Source of the DNA: Entrophospora sp. SA101
Lineage: Eukaryota > Glomeromycota > Glomeromycetes > Entrophosporales > Entrophosporaceae
DNA: 64,000 nucleotides
Assembly: GCA_958430865.1 (NCBI GenBank)
Contig: CAUDNR010001057.1
Coordinates: 42,934-106,933, forward strand
Direction of reading: 5' to 3'
Shown here: positions 20,369 through 32,626 of the stretch, in pieces
Numbering within the stretch: position 1 is the first letter of the stretch
Layout of the letters: the number at the start of each line of letters is the position of its first letter
The notes under the pieces: model-generated
The model's input: only the letters and a program-made list of their open reading frames with translations
What the model was told of the DNA's origin: nothing
The model's database searches: none
Made by a program: the position numbers and the translations under genes

Positions 20369-20823
20369 TGGTTTGTCAGTTGAATGTTGTCAATGAAAAA
20401 AATTACCCCTTGGCAGTTAAACTGAAAAATAAACTTAACAAAATTACTCAATTAATAGAAGAAAATACTGACTTGGATAAGAGAAAAAATTGATTTCTTA
20501 GTCTTATCCTCATTAATGAAGAAGAAAGCCAACAATTGAATAAGCAATACCGCCAAAAAGACTACCAAGCTGATGTTTTAGCGTTTCCTTTTGCTCGTCT
20601 TTACCAGGAAAAATTGGCTGATTGCGAAGATTTAGGCGACATTTTTCTTTGCTATCCTTTGATACAAAAACAAACCTGAGAATCCCCCTCTTCCTTCGAG
20701 GAAGAAATTTGTCTCATTTTTACCCACGGAATGCTTCATTTGCTAGGCTACAGCCACCAAAAAGAAAAAGAAAGAGAAATAATGTTTGCTTTACAAGAAC
20801 GAATTCTGACCAAAATAAATTAA
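20368..20823 (+). CDS. ybeY: Endoribonuclease YbeY
   Basis: 151 residues; a zinc-dependent RNase acting in 16S rRNA 3'-end maturation and ribosome quality control. The metal-binding signature [11 protein letters not shown] is complete, and the preceding A-D-V-L-A-F-P segment matches the family. Two TGA Trp codons. It starts within the stop of the previous gene (TAATG). Confidence 0.9.
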
Positions 20824-20832
20824 AAAGCTCGA

Positions 20833-21393
20833 TTAATATTGCCCAAATCTGGTAATCTTGGCTTTTTTATCTCAAGGATTACGATAATAGAGACTAGCAA
20901 AATAGTTTCCCAAAGGAGGGAGTTTATTCAATTTTTTCAAAACCCAAGGCTGTCAAGGAATCATTACTGCGACACTGGCGACTTGCTTTTCATGAACAAT
21001 CAGAAAAAGGACGCTTCCCTGTTTAACTTTTTGCTTTTCTTTAACTAAGCAACGAACCACTTCGTAAATCGAAGTAAGTTGAGTTCTAAATTTAATTGTC
21101 AAAATAACTTGTAAGCCATTATCGCCAACTAGGTGAAGGGTGGTATCGTCAATGTAAATTTTGGCAATATAACCAGTTAAGGGGCTACGAACTTTATAAC
21201 TGCGCAGATGGGAAAAATAAAAGGAGTGACCAATCAATGACCTTTTAACCATTTTTGTGGTGCGACATTTGATCGGATTTGTTAAGCGAAATGGTCAACG
21301 AAATCAGGAAAAAAATCATAGTTTCAATTCTTGCCAAAAACGAGAGCGGTCTTGCTTTCATAAGCGAATTAAATAATTAATTCTTTGTCCCAT
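20833..21393 (-). CDS. Hypothetical protein with lipoyl/EIIA-like beta segment
   Basis: 186 residues from ATG 21393, all TGA read as Trp. The N-terminal 45 residues are basic and Trp/Phe-rich. The middle has S-P-L-T-G-Y-I-A, then a G-D-N-G-L-Q-V strand, then V-K-E-K-Q-K-V-K-Q-G-S, the hairpin pattern seen in PTS EIIA and M23-like duplicated hybrid motifs. The EIIA active-site His cannot be placed, so the call is weak. Confidence 0.45.
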
Positions 21394-21453
21394 ATTTATT
21401 CTATGGTAATTTTTAATGTTTTTTAGTTATTAAATTTGGTTCTTTCTTTGGCT

Positions 21454-21780
21454 TTAGTCGTTTTGTTCTATGGCTAATGTTCAGAAAGAAAAAAAATGAG
21501 ACAAATAAAACAAAAATAAACAAATTGTATAAATAAAATTCCTGTAAGTTTTGTATTTCCATAATTTATTGACCCGTTTGTAATGTTGAGAAAGGAAAGA
21601 AACATGGCAAAAAGCGTAAACGAGAGAAATAAGGATAAATCAAGTTAAAAGCAAGAATATTTGAATAAAATTTAGTTTTAGAACGCCATGATTGCTTGCT
21701 GATAAAAACAAAGCAAAAAAAACTAATAAGCCAAAGAAACAAATTAAAAAATGGAGAATAAATTTTTGCCTTGGCTTCAT
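21454..21780 (-). CDS. Membrane protein, three predicted TM helices
   Basis: 108 residues from ATG 21780. Hydrophobic segments at about residues 7-28, 39-60 and 80-102, separated by short basic loops, with three TGA Trp codons. No family recognised. Confidence 0.55.
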
Positions 21781-21827
21781 AAAATTATTTTTCTATCCCA
21801 AGTGCCTTGTTAGCAGAGTAATTAACT

Positions 21828-22079
21828 TTACCAGTAGGATCATTGGTCGCAGCACCTCCTGTTATCTCAAAAGTGGTTTGTCCAAATTTTTTTAAATTTT
21901 CATTTAGCAAAAGCAAACCAACTTAAACACGGTAAAACTAAACAACAAAATTTACTTCAAAAAATATTCGTAAAAAAATGCGTGGCTAACAAAAGCAAAA
22001 CAAATCCATTAGCAAAACAAAAATAAATAAAACTAAACCAAAAATGGCTATATTGAAAAAAACGCCAATTATTAAGCAA
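21828..22079 (-). CDS. Possible Trp/Phe-rich membrane protein
   Basis: An open frame of about 83 residues, TTG 22079 to TAA 21828, with one clear hydrophobic helix and many TGA Trp codons. No ATG; a strong AGGAGG lies inside its 3' end, where an overlapping short frame begins. It may be a decayed gene. Confidence 0.3.
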
Positions 22080-22160
22080 ACCAATTTGGGTTAAATTTTT
22101 CCTTTTTTAGGGAACAAAAAATCCCTTTAAGTCCTGGCTAACATGATAAATAGAGCCTAT

Positions 22161-22178
22161 GTTCCCATGCCTGGGAAC
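22161..22178 (-). terminator. Hairpin downstream of RNase P RNA
   Basis: A 7-bp perfect stem GTTCCCA/TGGGAAC with a 4-base loop lies just beyond the RNase P RNA 3' end. It has no T-run, so terminator function is uncertain. Confidence 0.4.
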
Positions 22179-22189
22179 TTTTGCTAACT

Positions 22190-22592
22190 GTTAACCAAAC
22201 ATAAGCCGTATTCTGTTTTAACTGATGATTTATCTTATTCTTGCGAATAGCCAATTGGAATTCATTTCTTCCTTTTGGCTGCTCCTACCAATTAATTTGG
22301 ATTGCTCGCTGGCGGGGTTTACGTCGTCTCACTTCCTAGGTTTCCCTAGTATTCGTCGCTATAGCACTTTTATAGACTAATACCTTATAGGCAAAAAGGA
22401 GGTAGGGTTGGAGAACATGACAAACTATTTACCCTATTTAGAAGCCTACTTAGGTATTTTGTCCGCCGTCAAAAACTTGCGTTCCTGCCTAGAATTATTA
22501 ACTCTAGCACCAACATTCCAAGCATCTCAGCTTGGGCGAGTACGGACTTTCCTCAACTAGTTGCTACTAACTGCCATCAGTGTTTGGTTAAC
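22190..22592 (-). ncRNA. rnpB: RNase P RNA
   Basis: On the minus strand the P4 strand GAGGAAAGTCCG is at 22543-22554 and the matching 3' block ACAGAATACGGCTTA at 22202-22216. The ends pair as a 12-bp P1 helix (22190-22201 with 22581-22592). The order and the length of about 400 nt fit a bacterial RNase P RNA, probably type B. It cleaves 5' leaders from pre-tRNAs. rnpA is not in the window. Confidence 0.9.
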
Positions 22593-22642
22593 ACTTACTA
22601 TATGGATTAATTTCGTCCATATATTTAATTTTATTATCAATT

Positions 22643-22718
22643 TGGTACGCCTAGGAGGATTCGAACCCCCGACCTTCTGATCCGAAGTCAGACATTCTGT
22701 CCGCTGAACTATAGGCGC
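22643..22718 (-). tRNA. tRNA-Arg (anticodon TCG)
   Basis: A 76-nt cloverleaf with encoded CCA. Anticodon stem TCTGA/TCAGA surrounds loop CTTCGGA, anticodon TCG, which reads CGA/CGG and possibly other CGN codons. Acceptor position 1-72 is a G-T pair. Confidence 0.9.
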
Positions 22719-22781
22719 AAACTAAAGATAAGTTTAGCGAAACAAGGTTTTCTTAATTAATAATATTTTTTAACTAAAATT

Positions 22782-23120
22782 TTAAAAATCACCTTGATTA
22801 ACAATAATATAAGGCATTAGTTTCATTTGTCTAGCTCTTTTGATATTTTTGGCTACTATTCTTTGAATTTTGCTTGGCAACTTAGCAAAAATTTTGGGGA
22901 TTATTTGCCCTTGTTTGTTAACAAAATGACCTAATAATTTAGTATTTTTATAATCAATGTAAGTAATGTTATGGCGAGTAAAGTAATTATTTTTTTTTAC
23001 TATTCGCATCGGCAATTTTTTGATTTTTCTTAACTTGAATGAAGTTTTTTTACGTGATTTAGGTTCGTCCTTTTCTAATTCTTCTGCTTTTTCTTCAATT
23101 AATTCTTGTTCTTTTTCCAT
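22782..23120 (-). CDS. rpsR: 30S ribosomal protein bS18
   Basis: 112 residues from ATG 23120. The core reads I-D-Y-K-N-T-K-L-L, then G-x-I-I-P-K-I, then a Q-R-I-V-A-K-N-I-K-R-A-R-x-M motif, all S18-like. The first 35 residues form a Glu/Lys-rich extension not usual for the family. rpsF and ssb, its usual neighbours, are absent. Confidence 0.9.
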   Translation of the reverse strand: MEKEQELIEEKAEELEKDEPKSRKKTSFKLRKIKKLPMRIVKKNNYFTRHNITYIDYKNTKLLGHFVNKQGQIIPKIFAKLPSKIQRIVAKNIKRARQMKLMPYIIVNQGDF

Positions 23121-23225
23121 ATCTAGTTTTTAATAAATTTTAGCAGTCTATTGGTGATTTTTAGTTACACAACTTCATTGGTTAGCAAAAATTCCATTAA
23201 TGAAAAAAAACAATAGGAAAGCACA

Positions 23226-23720
23226 ATGCCAGATAAATTTTTAAGCATTGACCCATCAGGCTCCGGAACTACTGGCTGTGTCTTTTACGACGAACGAAAA
23301 AAAACCTATCAATTTTTTAATTTTAATAGTAAAAACTGGCAAGAGCATTTTCATTTTCTTTCCCAACTTTGCCAAGAAAAAAAAGTCAATATTTTAGTTT
23401 ACGAGAATACTAATTTTATTTATGGCAGGCAATTTGCGGGCAGTGTAAATCTGCTTAAATTAATTGGGGGGATTGAATGCTTGAAGCATGTTTGTCGGAC
23501 AATAAAACAAGTTGATAATATTCTCGTCAAACAAGTAAAAGATTTTTACAAAAAAGTACTCCAAAAAAATTTTATTATTCCTGAATTAGAAAGAAAAATT
23601 GGTCGCAAAGGGGGGTGGTTTTTTCAAGGACAAAAAATTAATATCCATGAGTTAGATGCCTTATTAGGATTAAATTTATATTTGCTACCACCAGAAAACA
23701 AGAAAAAGAAAAAAAAATAG
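23226..23720 (+). CDS. RuvC-like Holliday junction resolvase
   Basis: 164 residues with an RNase H-fold layout: the first Asp in S-I-D-P-S-G-S-G (D9), a second acid in L-V-Y-E-N (E60) and the terminal H-E-L-D-A pair near residue 145. This matches the RuvC-like nucleases of Mollicutes and phages that replace classical RuvC. The C-terminus is a Lys run. A degraded paralogue lies at 17661. The order tRNA-Arg, rpsR, this gene, tRNA-Lys shows no phage context. Confidence 0.7.
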   Translation: MPDKFLSIDPSGSGTTGCVFYDERKKTYQFFNFNSKNWQEHFHFLSQLCQEKKVNILVYENTNFIYGRQFAGSVNLLKLIGGIECLKHVCRTIKQVDNILVKQVKDFYKKVLQKNFIIPELERKIGRKGGWFFQGQKINIHELDALLGLNLYLLPPENKKKKKK

Positions 23721-23728
23721 CTTTTTAA

Positions 23729-23803
23729 TGGTGCCTTGTAGAGGACTCGAACCTCCAACCTTTTGATTAAGAGTCAACTGCTCTATCATTGAGCTAACAA
23801 GGC
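23729..23803 (-). tRNA. tRNA-Lys (anticodon CTT)
   Basis: A 75-nt cloverleaf with encoded CCA. Loop CTCTTAA gives anticodon CTT (AAG). Acceptor GCCTTGT/ACAAGGC is fully paired. A Lys(TTT) isoacceptor is at 41047. Confidence 0.92.
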
Positions 23804-23958
23804 TTTGATAACTCCGCGTTTTTCAGAAAGAAAGGCGTCAATATAAAAATTTAGTTTAGTGCTAAATATGAAAGCAATAGATATTAAATTTACAGAAATT
23901 ATTTTGACAAATCTAACATAATTAAATTGAGAATAATAAGCAAAAATTTATAATCATA

Positions 23959-24951
23959 ATGTATATACCTTGAAGTTGACTAAAAAGCCGCCTTAATTTT
24001 CCTGAGAATACCTGCCCGCAAAAAATTGCTGAAAAATTGACTGAATTAGGGCTAGAAACTGAAATAGTTGGGCAAAATTGGCAATTTACTCCTTCGCCAA
24101 ACCGCTTAGACCTTTTTTCTTGATGAGGAATTGCCCAAGAGATAAGCATTTTATTAAATTGCCCTTTGAATTTACCACCAACAAGCCAACAAAAGTGAAA
24201 AAATTCAACCAAACAAGAAGCAAATTGAAGCAAAATTATTGTCAATACTTCTCATTGTTCCCAAATTCAACTGGCTTGGGTTCAAAACACCAAGATTCAA
24301 CCTTCTCCACAATGAATAAAAGACTGCTTGGCTAGTAATAATATTAACTCAATCAATAATGTTGTTGACATTGCTAACTTAGTAATGCTTGAAACCGGTC
24401 AACCTTTACATATTTATGATTATGACAAACTACCAAGCAAAGAAATCATTATTCGCCAAGCATTGGAGAAAGAAAAAATAACCATTCTTTCAGGAAAAAC
24501 TCTCTCTTTAAGCCCCGAAGATATTGTAATTTCTACTAGCCAGGAAGCAATCAGCTTAGCAGGAATTAGCGGAAGCCAAACAGGAGCAGTAAATGACCAA
24601 ACTGCGAACATTTTAATTGAGAGTGCTTGTTTTGCTCCTTATGTTATCAAAAAAACTAGTCAACGCTTAGCAATTTCCACCAAAACCAGCCAATATTTTA
24701 GCAAAAAATATAATTTGCCTTTTGGCAATTATGCTTTGGTTCGTGCAATTGAACTAATCAAAGAAATTTGTCAAGGAGAAAAAGAACAAATAATCCGCTG
24801 GACAAAAGAAACCAACCAGCCAAGTGAAAAAACTATCACTATCAGCCAAGCATTTATTGAAAAAAAATTAGGAGTGAAGTTAGAGGCAAAAAAGTTAGAG
24901 GCAATTTTAAACCGTTTGCGTTTTCCTTTTGAAAGAGAAAAAAACAACTAA
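23959..24951 (+). CDS. pheT: Phenylalanyl-tRNA synthetase beta chain, truncated
   Basis: 330 residues from ATG 23959, nine TGA Trp codons. After a short N-terminus the protein has P-S-P-N-R-L-D and then the B3/B4-type segment V-M-L-E-T-G-Q-P-L-H-I-Y-D with the downstream T-A-N-I-L-I motif; it ends inside the B5 domain. Family members have about 700-800 residues, so the remainder, including the catalytic-like and anticodon-binding parts, is absent. The usual EMAP-like tRNA-binding insertion also seems missing. The stop is 65 nt before a GA microsatellite, which suggests a join there. An enzyme this short could not work with PheS in the usual way. Confidence 0.85.
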
Positions 24952-25011
24952 TAATAACATTAGTTACCAAACTTTATATACATATGTATATAATACAAAA
25001 ACACAAAACGC

Positions 25012-25015
<4 letters not shown>

Positions 25016-25044
<29 letters not shown>
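25016..25044. repeat. (AG)n microsatellite
   Basis: About 14.5 uninterrupted AG units between the truncated pheT and the giant NADAR gene. Two other AG/CT tracts lie at 58662 and 63949, each at a gene boundary or window edge. Confidence 0.95.
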
Positions 25045-25047
<3 letters not shown>

Positions 25048-25141
25048 ATTACAAATTATGTAAAATTAAATTATAAATATGTATAAATATGAAAAGTTTC
25101 AAACATAGCATATCAAAAACAGAACACAATACTTAACCCAT

Positions 25142-28100
25142 ATGACAAAAAGAATATTATTTTATTACGAAGACCACCGAGAAACAAACGACGATGGTAG
25201 AAGAACATTCAGCAATTTTTACCGCTCTCCAATAACCGTCCGCATTCCTAGTAATTTAGGTGAAAATGGAAAACCGACACCTGCTTCAGCCTGATTAACG
25301 GAGGAATTGACTTTTCCCACCGCCGAGCACCTTTTTCAGGCTCTGAAATTTAGTGAAGTAGATAAAGTAAGACAAATAACAGAATTACTTAACAATGAAG
25401 ACCCTAGGTACGCTAAAAATTTTCCTCAGGGAAGACGAACAAGAACAGATTGGGAAGACAGGGATCACCCAGAAAGAGGCTATAATTTGCGAGCTATGCG
25501 TTTTGTTCTCAGAGCGAAATTTACGCAAAACCCCGAATTAAAGAGATTTCTACTCGCAACAGGAAGTGCCGACTTAATCGAAAATACCAAAATTGCTGAT
25601 CCGCAAAATCAAGATTGGTTTTGGGGTAATTCCAACTTCCGCGATGGAGATGAAAGTTATCATTACCGATTTTACCACGACTGTGATACAAATAAATGTG
25701 CCGGAAGAAATTGGCTAGGACAAATTTTAACGGAAATAAGGGAAGAATTGAACGTTGGGGAAAGACAAGCAGATTTAACCAGTTATTTGGTAAACGAAGA
25801 CTTAATTCGGGATTATCTAACACATTTACAAAGAAGCGGAATAAGTTTGAATAATGAGCAAAAAAATAAACTAGTAGCCATAAATGCTACTTCTAATTGA
25901 TTAATTTTTCACGTTAGTTCTCTCCGCAAAGACACTAATTACAGCGAAAGCGATGAGAAATATGCTGGTGATCAATATAGTATCCGTGACCCCCAATTAA
26001 AGGCCGTGTTTAAGAATTTATTTAACAATGCTGGTCATGACCAATTTAAAGACAATGATGAAACCACAAGCGGCGGAGAAACTATTCAGTTTAGGCTTCA
26101 ATTCCAAGGAGATTATATCTTTGAACGAGGAAGGAAAAAAAGACACGGATTCTTTAAATATCCATCTTTCACTAGCCACCCGACGACTGGTGAGAGAGTG
26201 GAAACAATGCTCGGAACAGCCCAAGACGAGTTAACTGAAAATTGAGTAAAAGATTATCGAAACAGAAGCGGCTCAGTATTTGCTTATATACAAGATGATG
26301 GGAGTTTTCGCGACGAACATGGAAAACCAATTGAAGACAGTCGCGGAATTAAATTTTACCGATGATTACAATCAGATCGGCGGGGAATAACAACAAGCGA
26401 AAGAGAGGTCTATTGAATTGCTCTCGATAAGAATTTTCTTGAAAGAAATTATAATGGCGAAACTCTATCCGCTGTTTATGCGGGTCAAAAGAGTCGCCGA
26501 AAGTCGTTTAATCTAGACGAATTACTAAATGACGAGTCAATTAATTGAACGTTGGGCACTGCTCGAGCAAGAGAAGTTCCAGAAGAAGTAAACAATAATA
26601 TTACTTTTACTATTGAAAGTGTTGAAACACCAAGTACCGCAGAGACAACCAGGTGAATTGGTCTAAATGATACTTGTGAGTTTGGATGAACATTAGTTGC
26701 AAGACGTCCTTTTGATCCGAATGATCCTAATAATGCTGAATATCTGGAACAAACTAGTAAGAAAAAAATCAAAAAAAACAACCAAATTATTAATCTCGGA
26801 TTAAGCCGCTGTCTTTTTGCTCGTGATGAAGAAATCCAAAATATTAAAATTGACCTTCGAGCTCTAACTGACGACCAAAAAAGATTACTAGAAGTAGGAA
26901 ATAATATAACTATTGAAAAAGTGGCCGAGGAAGTAAGAATTGTTGACGGAAATTTAGAACTTGGTTTAAACTTTGATGAACTCAGAGCAGCCAGCGAGGA
27001 AGAAATAAGAAATTTAGCAAATACCATAGATAAAGTGGCAATTATTGCAGAAATCGACGAATTAATCAATGGTTTCAATCTCATTACAAACATCCAAGGG
27101 CAATTTGAAATTACCAATGATGATTTTCCCGCTGAACTGCAAAATTGAAGAGACCTTATTACTGCCGGAGATAAAGCCCAAGTCGAAGACATAAAAGCCC
27201 GCCTTCATAATTCTCTCCGCATGCTTTTAACTAATAAACTGGAAGCATTAAGAGAAAGAGGAAATTTAGATTTAGTTGATTTAGATGTAACTGACTGAGG
27301 TGTAGACTGAGCAGAATTAGATAGAAGAGGGATAATAATGCTAGAAGACCCTACTGTTTTCGCCGCTTTAACCTATGATGAACTTACTCCTACTCTCGGT
27401 GCTGTTTTAACAGCTGCTAAAAAAATTGTCACTGATATTTCCAACAAAGCTATATCCAGAGAAGAAAATGAATACATTAATCAATTTAAAGGAACTCACA
27501 GCGGAACAACCTCTCTTGCCTCCGACAACCTTACTAAACAGGAAATTCTCGCTTACCGGGGAAAAAATTGAAGTGCCGAAAATGCCCGCCAAGCGTGCAA
27601 TAATGGTTGAGAGGCAAGAGATTTAAATTCAAGAGAAGAAACTGGCACTGCTCCTTATCATGCTTCTCTTAATCCCGCCACTGAACTTTTTGAAATTGAC
27701 GCCTTGACAAAAACTAAATTTGTCTCTTACTCTCACAAAGCACTTGAATTAATACCAAAGGAAAAAAAACCCAAATTTGTTGCTCTAAGTGAGATCGCTC
27801 AAAAAAAAAGAATTAATGGTTGAATGAAAAAACATTTTCCTCCGCAGGAATTTGTTATTGCTCATTTTCAAAATGGCTGAAAAGCCGTAGACGTAAAAGA
27901 CTTTCTCGATCCCGAGTTTCGTGGTGCGGCTTCGGCGACTGGAGAAGAAGGCACTTTTCTGCTTAATCCTCTCTGAGTAAAAAAAGACCAAGCGAGCAAT
28001 AGTGATTGAATTGGAAATTTACCCGACCCTCGTGTCCGAGCAAATTGACAAAATTTTGCTTCAAGTCCAATCGCAGCCTATGTAACAAAAGCAGGAATAA

Positions 28101-31100
28101 TAGAACCTGAGTCTGCCCAAGAGTTAGCGAACAAAGGCTGGGAACCTTCAAATGCGTGACCTAACAGAGACATGGAAAGAATAACAGATGAACAAGGAGA
28201 GCAAAGACAAACCGGAAAAATAATAAGCACCCGAGTAGATTTGGTTTTACCAGTTTCCGAATTAAAATTAAATGGTTTTAATAATATATTTCCTTGATGA
28301 GAAATTGTAGGAAGTATAGGTTGAAGAGAAGTAGAACCAGCACCAAGAAAAATAGATTTTTATGAAAAATGTTTTAGAGAATGTTACGACAATTTACGCG
28401 CTATCGACGAAAATTTACCGGAAAGCAGTTTAGACACTTATGGACTAGCCAGGTTAGCGGCCGGAGAAGAAATTGATATTAATGCTGAACTTACCGCCGA
28501 AATCCAAGCTTGAATGGACAAAGGATTTAATTTTGACGATGCCCGAATAGCTTTTGAAAGAGGTTGAAGGGCGAGAACGGATAATATATCCACCAAAAAC
28601 TATGCTAATGCGGAGAATACTGGATTGTTTACCACATTTGATGGCATAACTGTCAACCCCATATTAACGGATAATTTTATGTATACTCTAAGGAGTGAAG
28701 ACGAACTTCGAACAGGGTTTAATTGACAAGTAGTTTACATTAACGACAATTATACTAGGATTGCCGGTGATTTAAGCGAAGTGAGAAAAGCGATTGGTCT
28801 TTTAAATTCTTTTGCGGAAAGTGCCCCAAATACCCCGCGAAATAGAATTTGGGGAGGAAATACCGACTCTCAGAATCTTCTCCAAGATTTAAGAGCAAGG
28901 GAAATAGAGTTAGTTGAAAGAGCAGCCAGAGAACGCGAGAACGCTCGTTGAAGAGGAAAATTTGGCGTTAATGCTGAACAGTGAAGACGGACAGGACAAT
29001 CATTTGAAAATGCTGCGTTAGCACAAAGAAACGGCTGACCTATCCTTCAGGTCGACCATTACCAAGCTGGACTTGGAAACTTGGCGGGGGTAAGTTATCC
29101 GCTAACGATGACTTATGCAGCAGCACAGGATTGAACGGAAGCTGATTTTGCCGACTCTGCTGAACGTCAGCAATGAGTAAACAAAGGTTTTTTAACCCCC
29201 GCCCAAGCCCAAACAGCCAAAAATAGTGGTTGAAGTCCGAACGAAATTGTTATCCGCCCAGACTCAACAGTTCCCGTCGCAATATTTAATGAATATGGTG
29301 AAGAAGTTGAATATCCAATCGAAACGCGTAGAAAAGACGCAGATAACGCAGAATGGGACCGAATGTTTTTCACCGACCGCGGAATTACGGCGATAGAAGG
29401 AGATATAGCGAGAGGTATCGAAAGAGCCAAATGAAAATCACTTTTTTTAACTCCTTCCCAAGCAGTGGAAGCTTATGAGGAGAAACATTGAACTGAACTT
29501 ACCCGTGTCGAACCCGGAACTTCCAGACACCGCTTGCCGACGGACGTTAATTTTAATTACTGACTTGATGGAATAGCTTACGAGGACATTAACCCCCTCC
29601 AAGTAGATAAAGAAGCATTAGATGAGGCTCATAATATTCGTTCAGTTATTACAAAACCAACCAATTTTTCTGATTTAGTAAGTGGGAGATTGGGAGCAAT
29701 AATTGAACGGCGAATTAAAGCATTAAATAATGATATTTTGCCCCCCGAATTATTTAAGGAAAGATTATTCGAACTAAGAAATGAACTCATTTTAGAATCC
29801 AACAATTGAAATAGCGTGGTAGATGGAACTATATTCACCGCACCAAACAAAGACAGCCACGTTGGTGAGATTACTGCTGACGTAGCCGGTAGAGATACCT
29901 TTGACAGAAATTTCACTTATACTTCACTTGGCATAGAAACAACTGGTGTTAAACCTTACAGCCATGACAAAAATCAATTAGATAATGTTCACGAAATTAT
30001 AAAAGATATCAACGCGAAAACTGTTGTTAACATGGATAATTTAAATAATGGTAATGGAAACGAGATTTTCGACCGAATTGAAGCAATTACAGCAGCTGAC
30101 AATGCTAAACTACCAACTACTCGTAAAAAAGTTGCTTTACACGCCGCAAGAGAAGCAAAACTAAACGAATTACGAGCAGAAATTGCTGATTGAATTATTT
30201 TCTTTGCGGACAAAGGAATTACTGATAATGCTATCCAATTAAGTTGAAGAAACAATTTAAGTTTAACAATTCCTCAACCATTTCCAAATATTTCCGAGGC
30301 AGAAAAAGTTTGAAGTAATAGTTGAAGAGATTTAAGAGAAAATGTTGGCAATCCTAACACTGAGGAAGGAAGAATTACCAATTTTGTGCTCGGTTCTAAA
30401 ACTTTCACTTATACTTCTCACGGCGTATCAACCGACAATGTAGACCCAAGAACTCAAAACAAAGCCGATTTAGATTTTATTCATGTTTTCCGTTCCTTTG
30501 GTGCTAATGGGGTCAGCAATGAAGCCATTTTGGCTTACAAGAAAACAAGTCTTAATGGCAACTATCAGATTACTGGAACCGAAGCAAGACAAGCTTACGA
30601 CCTGGGCTGAACTAATCCGGTTGAAATTAGCGTCAATGACAACGGCGATAAAGTTTGCACTTTTGACAATTGAGCGACAACAAATAAAAATTACGATTGA
30701 ACGGGACAAACACGAGAATTAGTTTATCGGGAAGTTTTTAGGTCTTCGGGTAATGGTCGCACACCAAATGAAGAGGATTTTCAAAGGTCCTTGCCAAATG
30801 AGGCGGAGATTAACGAGTGAATGGCAATTTATCCTAATCCAGCAGTAGCTCGACAGGTTTATGACAACCATTGAAAATTAGCAAACATCGGCAATTTAAC
30901 TAGCCAACACCTTGGCGAAGTTACTTGAAATAAAGGGACTGATTGAGAGACAATTGACCCGCAAACAACTAACAAATTAACTGCTTATTGAGAGGCTTTT
31001 AATAATGCCCCCGGAAGTTCATTGCCAGGAAGCCGAAACCAGATTACAATAAAAATTGTAGAAGAAGACTTTTTAAATTGATTCGACAAAAATTATTCCC

Positions 31101-32626
31101 CAGCGACAGCCCGTATAGCTTATGATAATGGTTGAGGTGCTGATGATGTTGACAATTGAGAAGTCCAAACAAATCGCGGTCGGGTCGCTGATGGAGCACC
31201 TTATTCTTACGATATAACTGCTCTTTTGAAAAGCCAAGCCCAATTTATTCATGATTTTCAAGGAACGGCTCCTTCTGCCTTAAGCAATACGCAAATACTT
31301 GCTTATCAAGGAAGAGGTTTAGACGGAGCAAATTCTCGGATAGCCCAGAATAATGGCTGAAACGCCAACGAAATCCAAGGTGGAGAAATTCCTACTTATA
31401 CTAACCATGGACAAACTACTAACAATTTTAATCCCACTGAAGTATCTAGAACTCATTTAGAAAATAGCCATAATTATCTTGCATTTATTGAGAGCACTAC
31501 AAACTGTTTTGTACTATTTTCTTTCAACGGCGAGGCAGACGGAGAATGAATTTGAAATTGTGATGATAATTTATTGCCGGATGGCAGAAAGAAAAACAAC
31601 ATAATTCAAGCGGCAAATGAAAGGGCTTATGACCTCATATTAGCTGGACTTCAAACTCCAAATATTGGAGGGTTAGAACTTTCTAATCTCAATGTAGGCA
31701 TAAATAGTTTAGATTACACTGATTTTCCAGCAGGTAAAACCAAAAATCGTTTAATTACTGCTAAAGCGGCGGCTGAACAACAACAACAACAACAAAATAA
31801 TAACGGCGGTGGCGGTGGCGGCGGTTATACTCCTCCCCTCAACACTGGTGGCAATACTGGCGGTGGCGGTGGCGGTGGCGGCGGTTATACTCCTCCCCTC
31901 AACACTGGTGGCAATACTGGCGGTGGCGGTGGCGGCGGTAGTTTCCCCAGCGGTGGTTTTTCTGCCCCAGAAACTCCTCCTTTCTCCCCCTCTCCTTCCC
32001 AACCTCCTTCAACTCCCCAGCCAGTTTCTCCTTCCTCTCCTCCTCCTATTTCCACCGACAACGCCGAAGAAATAATCCAAGCAGCCAAAAAGATTCAAGA
32101 CGAAACCAAAGCTTCCTTAGAAGAAATCAAAAAAGCTACCGAGAATTTAAATAACTATCTCACAAGTTCGCAAGCAAGAGAAAAAGAAATCTGGGAGCAA
32201 GAAAAAGAATTATTAGTCAATTTAACGGTTAAATTAATTGAAAAGACCGAAGATCTCCAAGTAGCCAAAGAAAAAGCGCTCGAATTTATTAATAAATATG
32301 CCGAAAAACAAAATTCAACTAATTGACACTACGATAAAAGGGAATTAGAGCAATTAACCACTAGCCAAGCAGTAGCCCAACACGTTCAACAAATTACCAA
32401 AAAAATTGACCAGCAAAAACTCCAAGTAACCAATCCGGCAAAAAATACTTTTGTCCCCAAGAGCACAAAGCAATGACTCCCTTGGGCAATTGGGGGAGGA
32501 GTCTTAGCGACTGCTACTCTGTTAGGTACGGCTGCTTGGTATTTAAATAAAATCCCCACGGGAACTAAATCCTCTTTGACAAAAAAGTCCGCAACGAAAG
32601 GTAAAAACGCAAAGGGCAAAAAATAA
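25142..32626 (+). CDS. Giant NADAR-domain repeat protein with C-terminal membrane anchor
   Basis: One open frame of 2494 residues, with dozens of TGA codons as Trp and no TAA or TAG. Residues 1-210 form a NADAR (YbiA-like) domain: F-S-N-F-Y near the front, T-A-E-H-L-F-Q-A-L-K-F, later W-F-W-G and N-W-L-G-Q-I-L. NADAR proteins handle ADP-ribose derivatives or N-glycosidic bonds. Residues 210-600 match nothing I recognise. From about 700 to 2150 come degenerate units of roughly 100 residues with I-L-A-Y, A-R-x-A-x-x-N-G-W and F-x-Y-T-S-x-G patterns. A Gln/Asn and Gly-rich linker, a Pro/Ser linker, a helical coiled coil and one hydrophobic helix plus basic tail end the protein. It has no signal peptide. 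Retention of 7.5 kb in a decaying neighbourhood implies selection. Confidence 0.8.
31804..31922 (+). repeat. 54-60-bp tandem repeat encoding Gly-rich linker
   Basis: Two near-perfect copies of a unit encoding poly-Gly, Y-T-P-P-L-N-T-G-G-N-T-G, the second starting near 31864. It lies inside the giant NADAR gene and is a likely site for length variation. Confidence 0.9.

Noticed and set aside
26485..27192. 235-residue antisense ORF
   Set aside because: Lies wholly inside the giant gene's opposite strand and is Ser/Ile-rich with no domain; a shadow.
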